A stretch of DNA of 64,000 nucleotides from CAWCDJ01 sp963778675 (lineage in GTDB: Bacteria > Acidobacteriota > Terriglobia > Bryobacterales > Bryobacteraceae): positions 744,001-808,000 of the forward strand of contig CAVZVI010000011.1 in the NCBI GenBank assembly GCA_963778675.1. Reading direction: 5' to 3'. The translations under genes and the position numbers were made by a program. Shown piece after piece: positions 9,277 to 17,739 of the stretch. The notes under the pieces were generated by a model, which saw only the letters and a list, made by a program, of their open reading frames with translations, made no database searches and was not told the origin of the DNA. The stretch's first letter is position 1. Each line of letters starts with the position of its first letter.

Positions 9277-10398
9277 ATCAAGCTACTGTTCCGCCTCTGG
9301 TGGCGGCCGGTGGAAGCGATGGGCGCCATCCTCGATCGTGGCAGCCTCCTGGCTGCCAGCATCGCAGCCTTGGCCGCCGGCTTCGCGCTTTCGAGTGCCG
9401 GTGTCGCGCGGTTCTCATTCTACATGCCCCTGCTCGTGCTGGCGGTGATTTACGTTCCGGGTCTGCTCCTGGTGGCCGGCATCGTCGCGCGCTCCGGCGT
9501 GGCCTTTCGTCGCGATTATTCGCCGCTGCTTGCCTGCATCGCCATGGGGTGGTCCGCCGCGCAACTCCCACTGCTCCTCGCCGCCTGGACCAGTCCGCCC
9601 CAAGTCGTCATCGTCATCGCAGCGCTCGCGTACCTGTACTTTGCCGCCCTGGTGTTCTTCGCGGTGCGCACGGTGTTCGGCACCGGCAATGGAACCGCCA
9701 TCGCGATCGTACTGCTTTCGTGGATCCCGCTGGTGGCGGCCGGTTTCCTGTGGGTGCCGCTGCAGTTCATTTTCCGGCTGGTGGCCTCGCCGTTTTTCCT
9801 CTTCTTCATTATCTATTACCTGGGCAGCGAGTTTAGTAATCTGGGCGCGGGCCTGCGCCGCCAGCAGAGCTTCAGCCGCATGCTGCAGGCTGCCGCGGTG
9901 AACCCGCACGACGGCGAAGCGCAGTATCAGCTCGGACTCATCTACCAGCAGCGGCGCCAATACACGGAAGCGATCCGGCGCTTCGAAACGGCGGTCGCCA
10001 TCGACCCCGAGGAAACCGACGCGCACTTCCAGTTGGGACGCATCGCGCGCGAGCACGGACGTCTCACTGAAGCCCTGTCGCACTTCGAAACCGTCCTGCG
10101 GCAGGATGATAAACACAGCCTGAGCGAGATTCACCGGGAACTGGGGACGGTGTACCTGCAATTGGAACGATACGCCGACGCCGAGCGCGAACTGGCCCTG
10201 TACGCGGAGCGTCGCGAGTACGACCCCGAGGGCTTATACCGCTACGGACAGGTGCTCGAGGCGCTGAACCGCCCGGACGAAGCGCGCACCGTCTATCTCC
10301 GCGCCGTGGAAGCGGCTCGTACCGCCCCGCGCTACCGCCAGCGGATCGTAGCGCAGTGGAGCCGCCTCGCCCAGCGCCAGGCCCGCAAACTCCAGTAG
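9265..10398 (+). CDS. Membrane-anchored tetratricopeptide-repeat protein
   Basis: The frame is open from 9055, but the region before 9265 is antisense to the M48 gene. A TTG at 9265 gives 377 residues beginning LADHIKLLFRLWW; an ATG at 9319 with GGTGGAAG before it is the alternative. The PVEAMGAILDRGS motif and five hydrophobic segments (about 25-205) look like a Yip1-type membrane domain. Residues about 215-375 form tandem TPRs (for example AQYQLGLIYQQRRQYTEAI). It probably scaffolds protein contacts at the membrane. No specific partner is evident. Confidence 0.75.
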   Translation: MADHIKLLFRLWWRPVEAMGAILDRGSLLAASIAALAAGFALSSAGVARFSFYMPLLVLAVIYVPGLLLVAGIVARSGVAFRRDYSPLLACIAMGWSAAQLPLLLAAWTSPPQVVIVIAALAYLYFAALVFFAVRTVFGTGNGTAIAIVLLSWIPLVAAGFLWVPLQFIFRLVASPFFLFFIIYYLGSEFSNLGAGLRRQQSFSRMLQAAAVNPHDGEAQYQLGLIYQQRRQYTEAIRRFETAVAIDPEETDAHFQLGRIAREHGRLTEALSHFETVLRQDDKHSLSEIHRELGTVYLQLERYADAERELALYAERREYDPEGLYRYGQVLEALNRPDEARTVYLRAVEAARTAPRYRQRIVAQWSRLAQRQARKLQ

Positions 10399-10410
10399 GG
10401 TAGGCCTACC
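10399..10410. repeat. Perfect 12-base palindrome between convergent genes
   Basis: GGTAGGCCTACC begins just after the TPR gene stop and covers the stop of the CHAT C-terminal fragment on the other strand. It has no U-run on either side, so any role as a terminator is weak. It may simply be a compact transcription boundary. Confidence 0.3.
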
Positions 10411-10734
10411 GGGCAAACAGCCGGCGCGGAAGAGGAGCGGGATCACCCGACAGGATCACGGGCGCCCAATGGAGGAAACTCGCCGTCCGCGGGTCCCGGA
10501 GCAGCCCTAGTTGGGCCTCGCGTAGCGATTCGGCGCGGCTCCTTCCGGCGCTCAGCTCTTCATAAAAACGGTTCATCAGCGCCTGCTCGGTGGCGTCCGC
10601 CACCTTCCAGAGGGGCGCAACAAACGATTTCACGCCCGCGATCGCGGCGGCGCGGCGCATACCGAAGACGCCTTCGCCCGACGACGGCAGGCCATCCGCC
10701 ATCCGGCACTGCGAGAGGACGAGCATCTCGGTAC
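10406..10734 (-). pseudogene. Out-of-frame C-terminal end of the CHAT domain, with the catalytic Cys
   Basis: This stretch completes the CHAT peptidase domain begun by the gene ending at 10630 but lies in another frame. It reads TEMLVLSQCRMADG, then GEGVFGMRRAAAIAGVKSF, then APLWKVADATEQALMNRFY. This is the standard C-terminal third of CHAT proteins, normally D-L-x-G-T-E-h-h-V-L-S-x-C. The Cys codon at 10706-10708 is the expected nucleophile. The join falls at CAAGTACCGAG (minus strand, about 10727-10737), where one base is missing compared with the usual Gly-Thr. It could be a real frameshift, a sequencing or assembly error, or programmed slippage. Confidence 0.75.
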
Positions 10735-13548
10735 TTGGAGGTCCAGCGTTTGCAACTCCAGCGCGGTGAGCAGGCCGTCCTGCCGGGAGTTACCGCCCCG
10801 TCGATAGGCCTCCTCCAGCACGATTGCCGACAGGCTCATGACGCGAGCGGCCGGATCCATGTTCGACATGCGGCATCCGGCGGCCGATGGATCCACCCGG
10901 CAGTCTTCATCACCCCTGACAACACCGTGCCCCACGATGTGGAGCAGCGCCGGGCGGCGCAACTGCTTGATCCTCTCCTCGGTAGCTTCCCCTTCGCCAA
11001 GCAGGCGCGCTCGCGGAATCCATCGCTTTACTTCGCTGGCTTCCAATTTCGCGTCCCGCAGCCGGTCAGCCCCGGCGCCTGGGCTCACCGCAATGATCAC
11101 GGGCCCTTCTTCGAGGCGCGCGGCGACGGGCGGGGAAGCCAGCTCGCGTCCCGCCGAGACGTAGCTGGTCGCAAAGCGCTCGATCAGGTAGTGGCCCCGA
11201 GCGTCCAGCAGCGCCCCGAAGGGAACCAGGTTGAGCATGCCATCGGGCGCGATACGCAAGCGGTCGATGCCCTTCCTCCGGGTCAACCCGCCGATGACGG
11301 GGCTGAGTTTGTCCGATAGGGTCTTCAACGCATCGTGGGCCGTTCCCTGCGAGGCCTCGGTGCTGCGGGATTCCTGGCCGGCTAAGGAGACGCCCCAGTC
11401 GTTCGCGGCGGTGATGAGATCCTGCACGGCCCGATCAATGGGTCCGGCCTGCCCCAAGTCGGCCCAACGGAGATCGCCGTTCCGGGCCAGGACGAAGGCA
11501 CCGTAGTGCCGCATGGGTTCGCGCGAATCCCGGTCCCGGTAGGCGACGAACTCGATGAGCAGCTCGTCCGGCTGGAGTCGCGACCGGATGTCCTCGAATT
11601 GTACCGGCCGCAGGGCTGAAGAAAACTGCGGGGCGTCGCGGCTCAGGCCGGCTTCCAGCAGGTCAATGCGCCGCTTCAGAACGCCCACGGCCTGCAGGGC
11701 CTCCCGGCCCAATGCGTCCGTCCAGCCGGCCCGAAGGTCGTGGAGCAAGCGCTCATAACGGCCCGCGAGTTCCGTATCCGGGAGCGCGCAGGTTCCGACC
11801 ACGGCCGGCTTCAGGTCGCGATAGCCGAGCGCAATGGTCAGCGACGCTTCACATTGCAGCATCGACTCCCATTGGCGGAAGCGGTTGCGTATGCCGCTGT
11901 CCGGATTCTGCCGCAGGCTTTGACCCCAGTCGTGCACCACGTCCAGGATCCGCCCTTTGCGGCGCGCGACCGCCTCAAAGGCCAGGGCGCGAGCATCGGG
12001 GAGCTGTTCAGCCCGGCGCTGGAAAGCGATCAGTGTTGGAATCGGGTCCTCCAGATTGGCCACAACCGAGGCTTTGCTGCTCTCCGACCCGATCGTCAGC
12101 ATATCTGCCAAAGCCCGGTCGGAGAGGTCGAGGCTGCGACGATACAGTGGCTCGGCCGCGCGATAATCTCCAGCCTCGTCATAAACCGACGCCAGAGATT
12201 CCAGGTACCGAGCCAGATCCGGATGATCGTCCCCTTGCGTCTGCTGCACGATGCCGATGGCCTGCCGCAAAAGCTGCTCGGCCTGGTCGTACTCTCGCGC
12301 CGATTGGTGAACCAGCGCGAGATCGCGCAGCACGTGGGCGTATAGCGGATGTTTCGTGCCCAGGCCTGTCTCAGTGACGTCCGAGGCGTGTTGCAGGGTT
12401 GCGCGGGCCGCCGCCAGGTTTCCACGATGCCGCTGGGCTTCGGCCAGGCCGAGCAAGGCGGTGGCATAGTCGAACGCGGGGGCTTTGGGGTTCCGGGCGT
12501 ACAAATCGACGGCGTCTTGAAAGAGCCTCTCGCCTTCCGCGGGATTGCGGCCGTAGACCAGGCGCGCCAGGTTCCGAAGCGAGGCGCCGATGGTGGGAGC
12601 ATTGGGGCCGTAGATCTTTCTTTTCAACTCCAGCGCCTTCCGATAGTCGGACTCTGCGACGGCCAGGTTGCCTACGGCCGTATACAGGGTCGCGCGATTG
12701 TTCAGGAATGCCGCGTAATACGGGTGCTGTTCGCCGAGTTGCTCCCGCAGGAGCTTTCCCCCTTCGTCGTACAGTTTCTCGGCGGCGGCGTAATGGCCGA
12801 GATCCGCCTGCAGATAGGCATAGGCGACCAGGCTGGCCGAATACGCCGGGTGGTGAACTCCGGGCTTGCGGCGCAGCACGTCGAGTCCTTTCTGAAAGAG
12901 CGCCTCGGCCTGGGAGTACTTTCCGACGCGCTGGTAGGTGCCGGCAAGGTTGATGCACAACGTGCCGTACTCCTCGCCGAGGTCCCTGGGCTCGGGCTTC
13001 GACTCGTGAACGGCGCGGGCCTCTTCGAGGTGTGAGATCGCCTGGTCATATTCACCCATCAGGCCCAGGATGCTTCCCAGCGTATTAAGACTTTCGGCAA
13101 CGCGCAGATCGTGAGCACCCAGGACGCGCGAACGGATCGCCACGGCCTCTTCTGCCAGCGCACGGGCCTCCGGCAATCTGGCAGAGTCACGGCAGAAGAG
13201 GGCGAGATCGTTGGCGCTCTCCGCATAGTCGGCAGTCCCGACGCCGAGTTTACTCTTGCGCAGTTCGAGAGCCTGCCGCAGGTGGGACTCGCCGTCCTTC
13301 TGATCTCCGGAGGTGTACTCGAAGAACCCAAGGCGGTCCATGCTGCGTGCGGCCTGCTTCGGACCGGAAGCAGCATCGAGGGCCAGCCGGGAGACGCGAA
13401 TCGCCTCCTTGAGGTCGCCCTTGGTATAGAGTTCTTCGGCCTGATGATCGAGCGCTGCCCAGTCCCGAAGGCGTATTTCCTGCGCAGCCGCAAGTGAAAT
13501 CCCTAGAATTCCCGCGATGCAGAAGATTACTGGAACGCGCGTGGGCAC
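10630..13548 (-). CDS. Secreted TPR-CHAT protein, frameshifted before its catalytic Cys
   Basis: A GTG start gives 972 residues: a signal peptide (about 1-22, GILGISLAAAQ), roughly a dozen TPRs (about 30-480), a helical linker, and a CHAT caspase-like peptidase domain from about 690. The His motif LLHIVGHGV is present (His870, His874; the one before Gly is the likely catalytic residue). After LDLQ (about residue 936) the frame runs into unrelated Arg/Ser-rich sequence, and the true continuation is in another frame at 10406-10734. As written the protein lacks its Cys. The gene starts three bases after the anti-sigma-like gene and should be co-transcribed with it and the ECF sigma gene. Confidence 0.8.
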   Translation of the reverse strand: MPTRVPVIFCIAGILGISLAAAQEIRLRDWAALDHQAEELYTKGDLKEAIRVSRLALDAASGPKQAARSMDRLGFFEYTSGDQKDGESHLRQALELRKSKLGVGTADYAESANDLALFCRDSARLPEARALAEEAVAIRSRVLGAHDLRVAESLNTLGSILGLMGEYDQAISHLEEARAVHESKPEPRDLGEEYGTLCINLAGTYQRVGKYSQAEALFQKGLDVLRRKPGVHHPAYSASLVAYAYLQADLGHYAAAEKLYDEGGKLLREQLGEQHPYYAAFLNNRATLYTAVGNLAVAESDYRKALELKRKIYGPNAPTIGASLRNLARLVYGRNPAEGERLFQDAVDLYARNPKAPAFDYATALLGLAEAQRHRGNLAAARATLQHASDVTETGLGTKHPLYAHVLRDLALVHQSAREYDQAEQLLRQAIGIVQQTQGDDHPDLARYLESLASVYDEAGDYRAAEPLYRRSLDLSDRALADMLTIGSESSKASVVANLEDPIPTLIAFQRRAEQLPDARALAFEAVARRKGRILDVVHDWGQSLRQNPDSGIRNRFRQWESMLQCEASLTIALGYRDLKPAVVGTCALPDTELAGRYERLLHDLRAGWTDALGREALQAVGVLKRRIDLLEAGLSRDAPQFSSALRPVQFEDIRSRLQPDELLIEFVAYRDRDSREPMRHYGAFVLARNGDLRWADLGQAGPIDRAVQDLITAANDWGVSLAGQESRSTEASQGTAHDALKTLSDKLSPVIGGLTRRKGIDRLRIAPDGMLNLVPFGALLDARGHYLIERFATSYVSAGRELASPPVAARLEEGPVIIAVSPGAGADRLRDAKLEASEVKRWIPRARLLGEGEATEERIKQLRRPALLHIVGHGVVRGDEDCRVDPSAAGCRMSNMDPAARVMSLSAIVLEEAYRRGGNSRQDGLLTALELQTLDLQVPRCSSSRSAGWRMACRRRAKASSVCAAPPRSRA

Positions 13549-13551
13549 GGC

Positions 13552-14712
13552 CTAATGCGCACCCTGGCTCCGGGCCAGATTGGTTTCGATGACTTGGCGT
13601 TCCCGCGCGGGCACATCGGCGACGCCCGCGAGGGCGCGCAAGGCGTCCACGTATAAAGCCTCCGCCTTTCGGCGGTCGCCCCGTGTTTCGGCAAGCACTC
13701 CGAGGTTGTTCGTGCTCCGCGCGTAGGCAATATCCGATTTGGACGACAGGGAAATCGCCCGTCGCAGCGGTGCTTCGGCGCCCTCATAGTCGCCGCGCAG
13801 CATCTGGAGGACGGCGAGATCGTTCCAGGCGGCAGGTTGGCCGCCCAAAGGCAGACTTTCGGCGGCCGACCGTAAGTGCGTCTCCGCCGCCTGCAGCCAG
13901 CCCGCCCGATATTCCAGTTCGGCCAACCGCTCCAAGCCTTTCCCCTTCTGAGCCGGCGAAAGAGCCGTCGTTTCGGCCCAATCGGCGGCCGTTTTAGCCA
14001 TCTCACGGGCAGCGTCCCCATCTCCGCGCGCCACCAGCGCTTCAGCCTCTTCGAGCAGAGCTTCGAGGTGAACGGAATCCGCGATGCGGACCTGCTCATG
14101 TACCTGAACCGGCTGATTCGCGGCAATCCGGCCGCGTGCGCTCTCGCGAAAAACCGAGGTGACCGTCAGGCGGCCCGTGGGGCGGTTATCGCGAACGATC
14201 TGTAGCTCGCTGCCCTTCGCAAGGCCATCCAGCGAACCGAGATTCACAAGAGCCTCCCCGTTTTCGATCGATACAATCAAGCCGCCCGGCCGCGGGGCAC
14301 GGCTGCCGGGCTCCGGGTTACGGAAGACCGGCGCTCCCTCCCTGCCAACCGGGGCCGGGCGGAGGCCGCTAGCCAGGAGAACCGGTTGGCCGGCATTCGA
14401 GGAATCAGCCAGCGCCGGTTGAAGTCGCAAAGGATGCGGCCTCACAGCGTAGAGCGAGACCAGCACAACGGCTGCGGCTACCGTTGCGGCGGCCACGAGC
14501 CAGGCTTTCCGCGGAAATCGATGCACTTTGGCGTTCGGGGCAGGGGATGCGGACACGGCGGTACCAGCCAGCGCCGAATAAGTCAGTTCCTCAAACAGCT
14601 CTGGAGAGTCGAGCGACTCTTGCGCCAGTGCGCGCGCCTCCTCGGGCGACAACTCGCGGCGGACGTACCGGTCGATGCGGTCATCGAGGTTGGGCTTGCC
14701 GGAATCCGTCAT
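13552..14712 (-). CDS. Single-pass membrane protein with TPRs, probable anti-sigma factor
   Basis: An ATG at 14710-14712 overlaps the sigma factor stop (ATGA) and gives 386 residues. The cytoplasmic N-terminus (1-68, with LDDRIDRYVRRELSPEEARA) resembles the helical sigma-binding part of anti-sigma proteins but lacks the HxxxCxxC zinc motif. One membrane helix follows (about 70-90), then a small beta-rich part (about 130-200, LGSLDGLAKGSELQIV) and C-terminal TPRs (about 225-380). The topology puts the TPRs outside the cytoplasm. Translational coupling to the ECF sigma gene supports an anti-sigma role, which is inferred from context. Confidence 0.7.
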   Translation of the reverse strand: MTDSGKPNLDDRIDRYVRRELSPEEARALAQESLDSPELFEELTYSALAGTAVSASPAPNAKVHRFPRKAWLVAAATVAAAVVLVSLYAVRPHPLRLQPALADSSNAGQPVLLASGLRPAPVGREGAPVFRNPEPGSRAPRPGGLIVSIENGEALVNLGSLDGLAKGSELQIVRDNRPTGRLTVTSVFRESARGRIAANQPVQVHEQVRIADSVHLEALLEEAEALVARGDGDAAREMAKTAADWAETTALSPAQKGKGLERLAELEYRAGWLQAAETHLRSAAESLPLGGQPAAWNDLAVLQMLRGDYEGAEAPLRRAISLSSKSDIAYARSTNNLGVLAETRGDRRKAEALYVDALRALAGVADVPARERQVIETNLARSQGAH

Positions 14713-15350
14713 CCTCTGGCACCTCTTGGCGGCCGCGTAAAGGGGGCGGTTCGTTTGCGGACGCGTTGAGCGAGTTCCCTGATCCCGCGGCTGATCCACG
14801 TGGCGACCGTGTTTTCATTGACGCCCAGACGGAGGGCGATTTCCTCGTATTTCAGCCCGTGGACCCGCATGTTCAGCACATCGCGGTATTCGCGGTCCAG
14901 GGTGGGGAGGCACTCAACCACAATCCCCTGCAACTCCTTTTGAATCAGCGTATCCAGTGGATTTGGAGCTGGGTCCGCCCGGTCCGGGCGACCGTTCTCC
15001 GCGAGTTGCCCCACCTCGTGCCTCCGGCTGGCACGGCTTTGTTCCTCTCGAACCACGTAATGAAGGACAGCATGCAGCCACGCAAACAGCCGGTCGAGCG
15101 GCCAGCCGGGGGGCTCCATTCCGGCGGGCGGATCCTGGCTGAAATAGTATTCCACCGCCTGCCGGGATTCGGCGTTGTCCAAAGAACGCTTGAGGCTTTC
15201 CTGAGCGGCGCTTTCCGGATCTCGAGAGCCGAGGTATCGCGCCCGGGAGGCGAGCGTCGACAGCAGCCGCCGGTACTCGCTTACGGCATCCCGCGCCGGC
15301 GGCACGGGTTGTCGCACTCCCGCTACGGGATGACCAGCCTGAGGGCTCAT
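14709..15350 (-). CDS. RNA polymerase sigma factor, ECF type
   Basis: The 213-residue protein has a C-terminal sigma region 4 (about 145-200) with LPTLDREYRDVLNMRVHGL followed by the helix-turn-helix YEEIALRLGVNENTVATWIS. The N-terminal half (about 25-115) fits region 2, including PLDRLFAWLHAVLHYVV. ECF sigma factors are held by a membrane anti-sigma factor and released by envelope signals. The next gene is translationally coupled and membrane-spanning, and the third gene encodes a secreted CHAT protein. The gene diverges from the gene at 15460, so the 109-base gap must hold its promoter, but I could not assign a clear ECF -35/-10 pair. Confidence 0.88.
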   Translation of the reverse strand: MSPQAGHPVAGVRQPVPPARDAVSEYRRLLSTLASRARYLGSRDPESAAQESLKRSLDNAESRQAVEYYFSQDPPAGMEPPGWPLDRLFAWLHAVLHYVVREEQSRASRRHEVGQLAENGRPDRADPAPNPLDTLIQKELQGIVVECLPTLDREYRDVLNMRVHGLKYEEIALRLGVNENTVATWISRGIRELAQRVRKRTAPFTRPPRGARG

Positions 15351-15459
15351 CCGACCAGTACATTCTCCCCCATGCCTCCGGGTATTGCAAAGTTAAGTTC
15401 TCAACAAGGAATGGCGCTTGCGGGGCACTTCTTTCAGAATAATAAGAGGGAAACATCCG

Positions 15460-15855
15460 ATGCCTGAAAGACATCCCGAATTGCCTTATCTCTTCGTCTA
15501 CGGGACGCTGCGCGCCGCCACCGGCACGAAGTGGGCGCGATTCCTGACCGCCGCTTCGCTTCTTGTAGGCGCCGGCCGCTGCCGCGGTAACCTCTTCCGG
15601 CTGGATGGATATCCGGGGATGACGGTCCTCCGGGAGGGCGACGCCTGGGTGACGGGCGAGGTTCATCTTCTCGATGCGCCGTTGTCCACACTCGCGGATC
15701 TGGACGCGTACGAAGGAAGCGAATTCGAGCGGCAGATCGTCCCCGTGCTCCTGGACAATGGGCAGACCGTGGAGGCGTGGGCCTACATTTACCGTCTGGA
15801 GACCGCGACGAAGGCGCAAATCGCCTCCGGCGATTATTTACGGCAGGAGTCTTGA
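15460..15855 (+). CDS. Gamma-glutamylcyclotransferase-like (AIG2/GGACT fold) protein
   Basis: Starting at the ATG preceded by AAGAGGG, the protein has 131 residues, typical of the family. It opens with LFVYGTLR (residues 11-18), the substrate-pocket loop of gamma-glutamylcyclotransferases. LDAYEGSEFER (about 81-91) contains the conserved acidic residue (Glu85) used as general acid/base. Such enzymes cleave gamma-glutamyl amines or peptides to release 5-oxoproline; many bacterial members have no tested substrate. Its stop lies seven bases before the end of the convergent gene at 15863. Confidence 0.85.
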   Translation: MPERHPELPYLFVYGTLRAATGTKWARFLTAASLLVGAGRCRGNLFRLDGYPGMTVLREGDAWVTGEVHLLDAPLSTLADLDAYEGSEFERQIVPVLLDNGQTVEAWAYIYRLETATKAQIASGDYLRQES

Positions 15856-15862
15856 GGCGGAA

Positions 15863-16852
15863 TCACTGCCTCTGTAACTTGGCGATCCGCTGCTGGACGG
15901 TCCGGCTGTAGCCCTCGATTTCGGCGGGGGAATAGCCTGCTGCCCGGAATGCCTGTTGAATCTGTTGGGGCGAGAGCCGTCCGAGCAGATTCCCCATCCA
16001 CCTGGCATCAGCCGCCGGCACATTGCGGCCGATCCACAGGAGGCTCCTGCGCAGGGAGAACTCCGGAATGTTGAAGATGACCGGCAGAGACGGCGCCGAA
16101 GGCACATTGAAGTCGATCGAATCGGTCGAAGACTTGCCGATCCATTTCGAGTGCTCGTAGGCTTTCAAACCGCCCTTCCCAGCGCCGGTCAAGCCGGTGC
16201 AGCCGAAACTCGAGCCCAGGTCGCTGACCAGGTACCGCTGTTCGGGCGACTCGCCGCGAACCTGGTAAATCGAGTTGTTGGAGTCCTTCAAATCCCAGTT
16301 GTTGATGACTGCCATCAGGACCTGAAGCCCGTACCATTCCCTCGATTGGGCAAAGGGGCCGTCCTTCCACGACCAGGAGCCGATCTTCTTCTCATCGGGG
16401 GAACGGCGCTTGAGACGAACGTTGCGGACTGTGCCGTCGCGCGAGACCTGGTTCTCGCCGCGGTGCAGGTGTTGCATTTTCTCCACCTGGAGCACCGGCA
16501 GGAAGTAGTCTTCGTTGGCGAAATAGCCGGCGGCCCAGACCAACCGGGAAGCCGCTGTCTCTGGACGCGCCTCTACCCCCAGTTTCACCGTCCACCTCAC
16601 CCCCTGGGAGTCGATTACGTCGAATTTGGGGTTGCTGCCCTTCCGGTCTTCCTTTTCAAACGTGAAAGGCCCGTGCGGCTCGTGCGCCTTGCCGCCGGGA
16701 CCGTAATACAGGTCTCGGGAGGCGAGATCTACCGGGTCGCGCCACAAAACGGCGGGTCCCTGGCCAGGATGGGAATCGCCCGGGCCGGCGGCAAAACCGG
16801 CAGCGAGCAAGATCAGGACGGTTGTTGCAGCGATGAGTGAATTGCGAGGCAT
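15863..16852 (-). CDS. Secreted protein of unknown function with kinase-like residue pattern
   Basis: The 329-residue protein has a signal peptide (about 1-22, TVLILLAAGFAAGPG). I do not recognise a named family. The order of polar motifs resembles protein-kinase-like folds: a lysine in a beta strand (RWTVKLG, Lys90), a Glu shortly after (ARPETAASRL), NNWDLKDSNN (184-193) placed like a catalytic loop with Asp and Asn, and DLGSSFG (211-217) placed like the DFG metal-binding loop. Secreted kinases of the FAM20/CotH/HipA type share such a layout. This is only an inference. A secreted phosphatase gene lies about 220 bases away. Confidence 0.55.
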   Translation of the reverse strand: MPRNSLIAATTVLILLAAGFAAGPGDSHPGQGPAVLWRDPVDLASRDLYYGPGGKAHEPHGPFTFEKEDRKGSNPKFDVIDSQGVRWTVKLGVEARPETAASRLVWAAGYFANEDYFLPVLQVEKMQHLHRGENQVSRDGTVRNVRLKRRSPDEKKIGSWSWKDGPFAQSREWYGLQVLMAVINNWDLKDSNNSIYQVRGESPEQRYLVSDLGSSFGCTGLTGAGKGGLKAYEHSKWIGKSSTDSIDFNVPSAPSLPVIFNIPEFSLRRSLLWIGRNVPAADARWMGNLLGRLSPQQIQQAFRAAGYSPAEIEGYSRTVQQRIAKLQRQ

Positions 16853-17029
16853 TCGGAGGTCTCCGTGCGGCGCGCTCGACGCGCTGGGCAGGCCTGGAGG
16901 CCGACCCTACCTACAACAACTGACACCCAGGCTGTCCGCCACGGTTTGATTTCACCCTTCCGAACGTCACTGTTATTCCACACCCGGAACCGCAGTGAAA
17001 CGTGAAGCGTCTCACATCCAGAGCGGTAT

Positions 17030-17060
17030 TTGTAACAAAACAGTCGTAACGCAATATAAT
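17030..17060 (+). promoter_or_regulatory. Possible promoter almost touching the phosphatase start codon
   Basis: A perfect TATAAT (17055-17060) is preceded by TTGTAA (17030-17035) with a 19-base gap, which is longer than ideal. Transcription would begin about 17067, four bases before the ATG at 17071, so the message would be nearly leaderless. There is no convincing Shine-Dalgarno sequence before that ATG, which fits. Confidence 0.4.
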
Positions 17061-17070
17061 TGGTATAAGA

Positions 17071-17655
17071 ATGAACGCTTTAACGTATGTCCGGGGAATC
17101 GCAATTCTGGCCCTGGCACTGTCCCTTCCGGTTTGGGCTGCCGGACCGGGGGTGGCCGGAGTGCCGAACTTCCACCAGGTGAATGAAAACGTCTATCGCG
17201 GAGGCCAGCCCTCCGCGGATGGTTGGCCGAGTCTGGCCAAACTGGGAGTCAAAACGGTAATCGATCTGCGCCGGCCCGACGAACACTCGACGGCAGAAGA
17301 GGCCCGGGCGGTCGAGGCGGCCGGCATGAAGTATGTCAACGTGCCGATGAAGGGGGTGGTCGCCCCAAGTGAGGACCAGGTCACCAAAGTCCTGACCCTC
17401 TTGCTGAATTCGCCGGACCCGGTCTTCGTGCATTGCAAGCGTGGCGCGGACCGCACCGGAACGATCATCGCCTGCTACCGGATGGCGCACGACCGCTGGA
17501 ATAACAAGCAGGCGCTATCGGAGGCAAAGTCCCTGGGCATGGCCTGGACCCAGTTTGGCCTCAAGAGTTACATCAAGTCCTTCCAGCCGAATGCTCGCGC
17601 TCTAACCATTTCTGCCACTCCAGCATCTCCCGCGCAGGCCGCAACGCAAAACTAA
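17071..17655 (+). CDS. Secreted dual-specificity/tyrosine phosphatase-like protein
   Basis: The 194-residue protein has a signal peptide (about 1-24, LALALSLPVWAAG). The phosphatase signature HCKRGADRTG covers residues 121-130, with nucleophile Cys122 and phosphate-binding Arg128 (CX5R). NVYRGGQPSADGW and VIDLRRPDEH match the N-terminal conserved parts of the DSP/SIW14-like family. It should act outside the cytoplasm on phosphotyrosine, phosphoserine or a small phosphorylated compound. The C-terminal 20 residues are Ala/Thr/Pro-rich and probably disordered. Confidence 0.85.
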   Translation: MNALTYVRGIAILALALSLPVWAAGPGVAGVPNFHQVNENVYRGGQPSADGWPSLAKLGVKTVIDLRRPDEHSTAEEARAVEAAGMKYVNVPMKGVVAPSEDQVTKVLTLLLNSPDPVFVHCKRGADRTGTIIACYRMAHDRWNNKQALSEAKSLGMAWTQFGLKSYIKSFQPNARALTISATPASPAQAATQN

Positions 17656-17739
17656 GTTCCCGACGCGGCTCTGGCTCTAACCCGCGGAACCGCCACAGGG
17701 GACGTGTGTCCCTAGCCGATTTTCAACAGTGAGGTAAAC

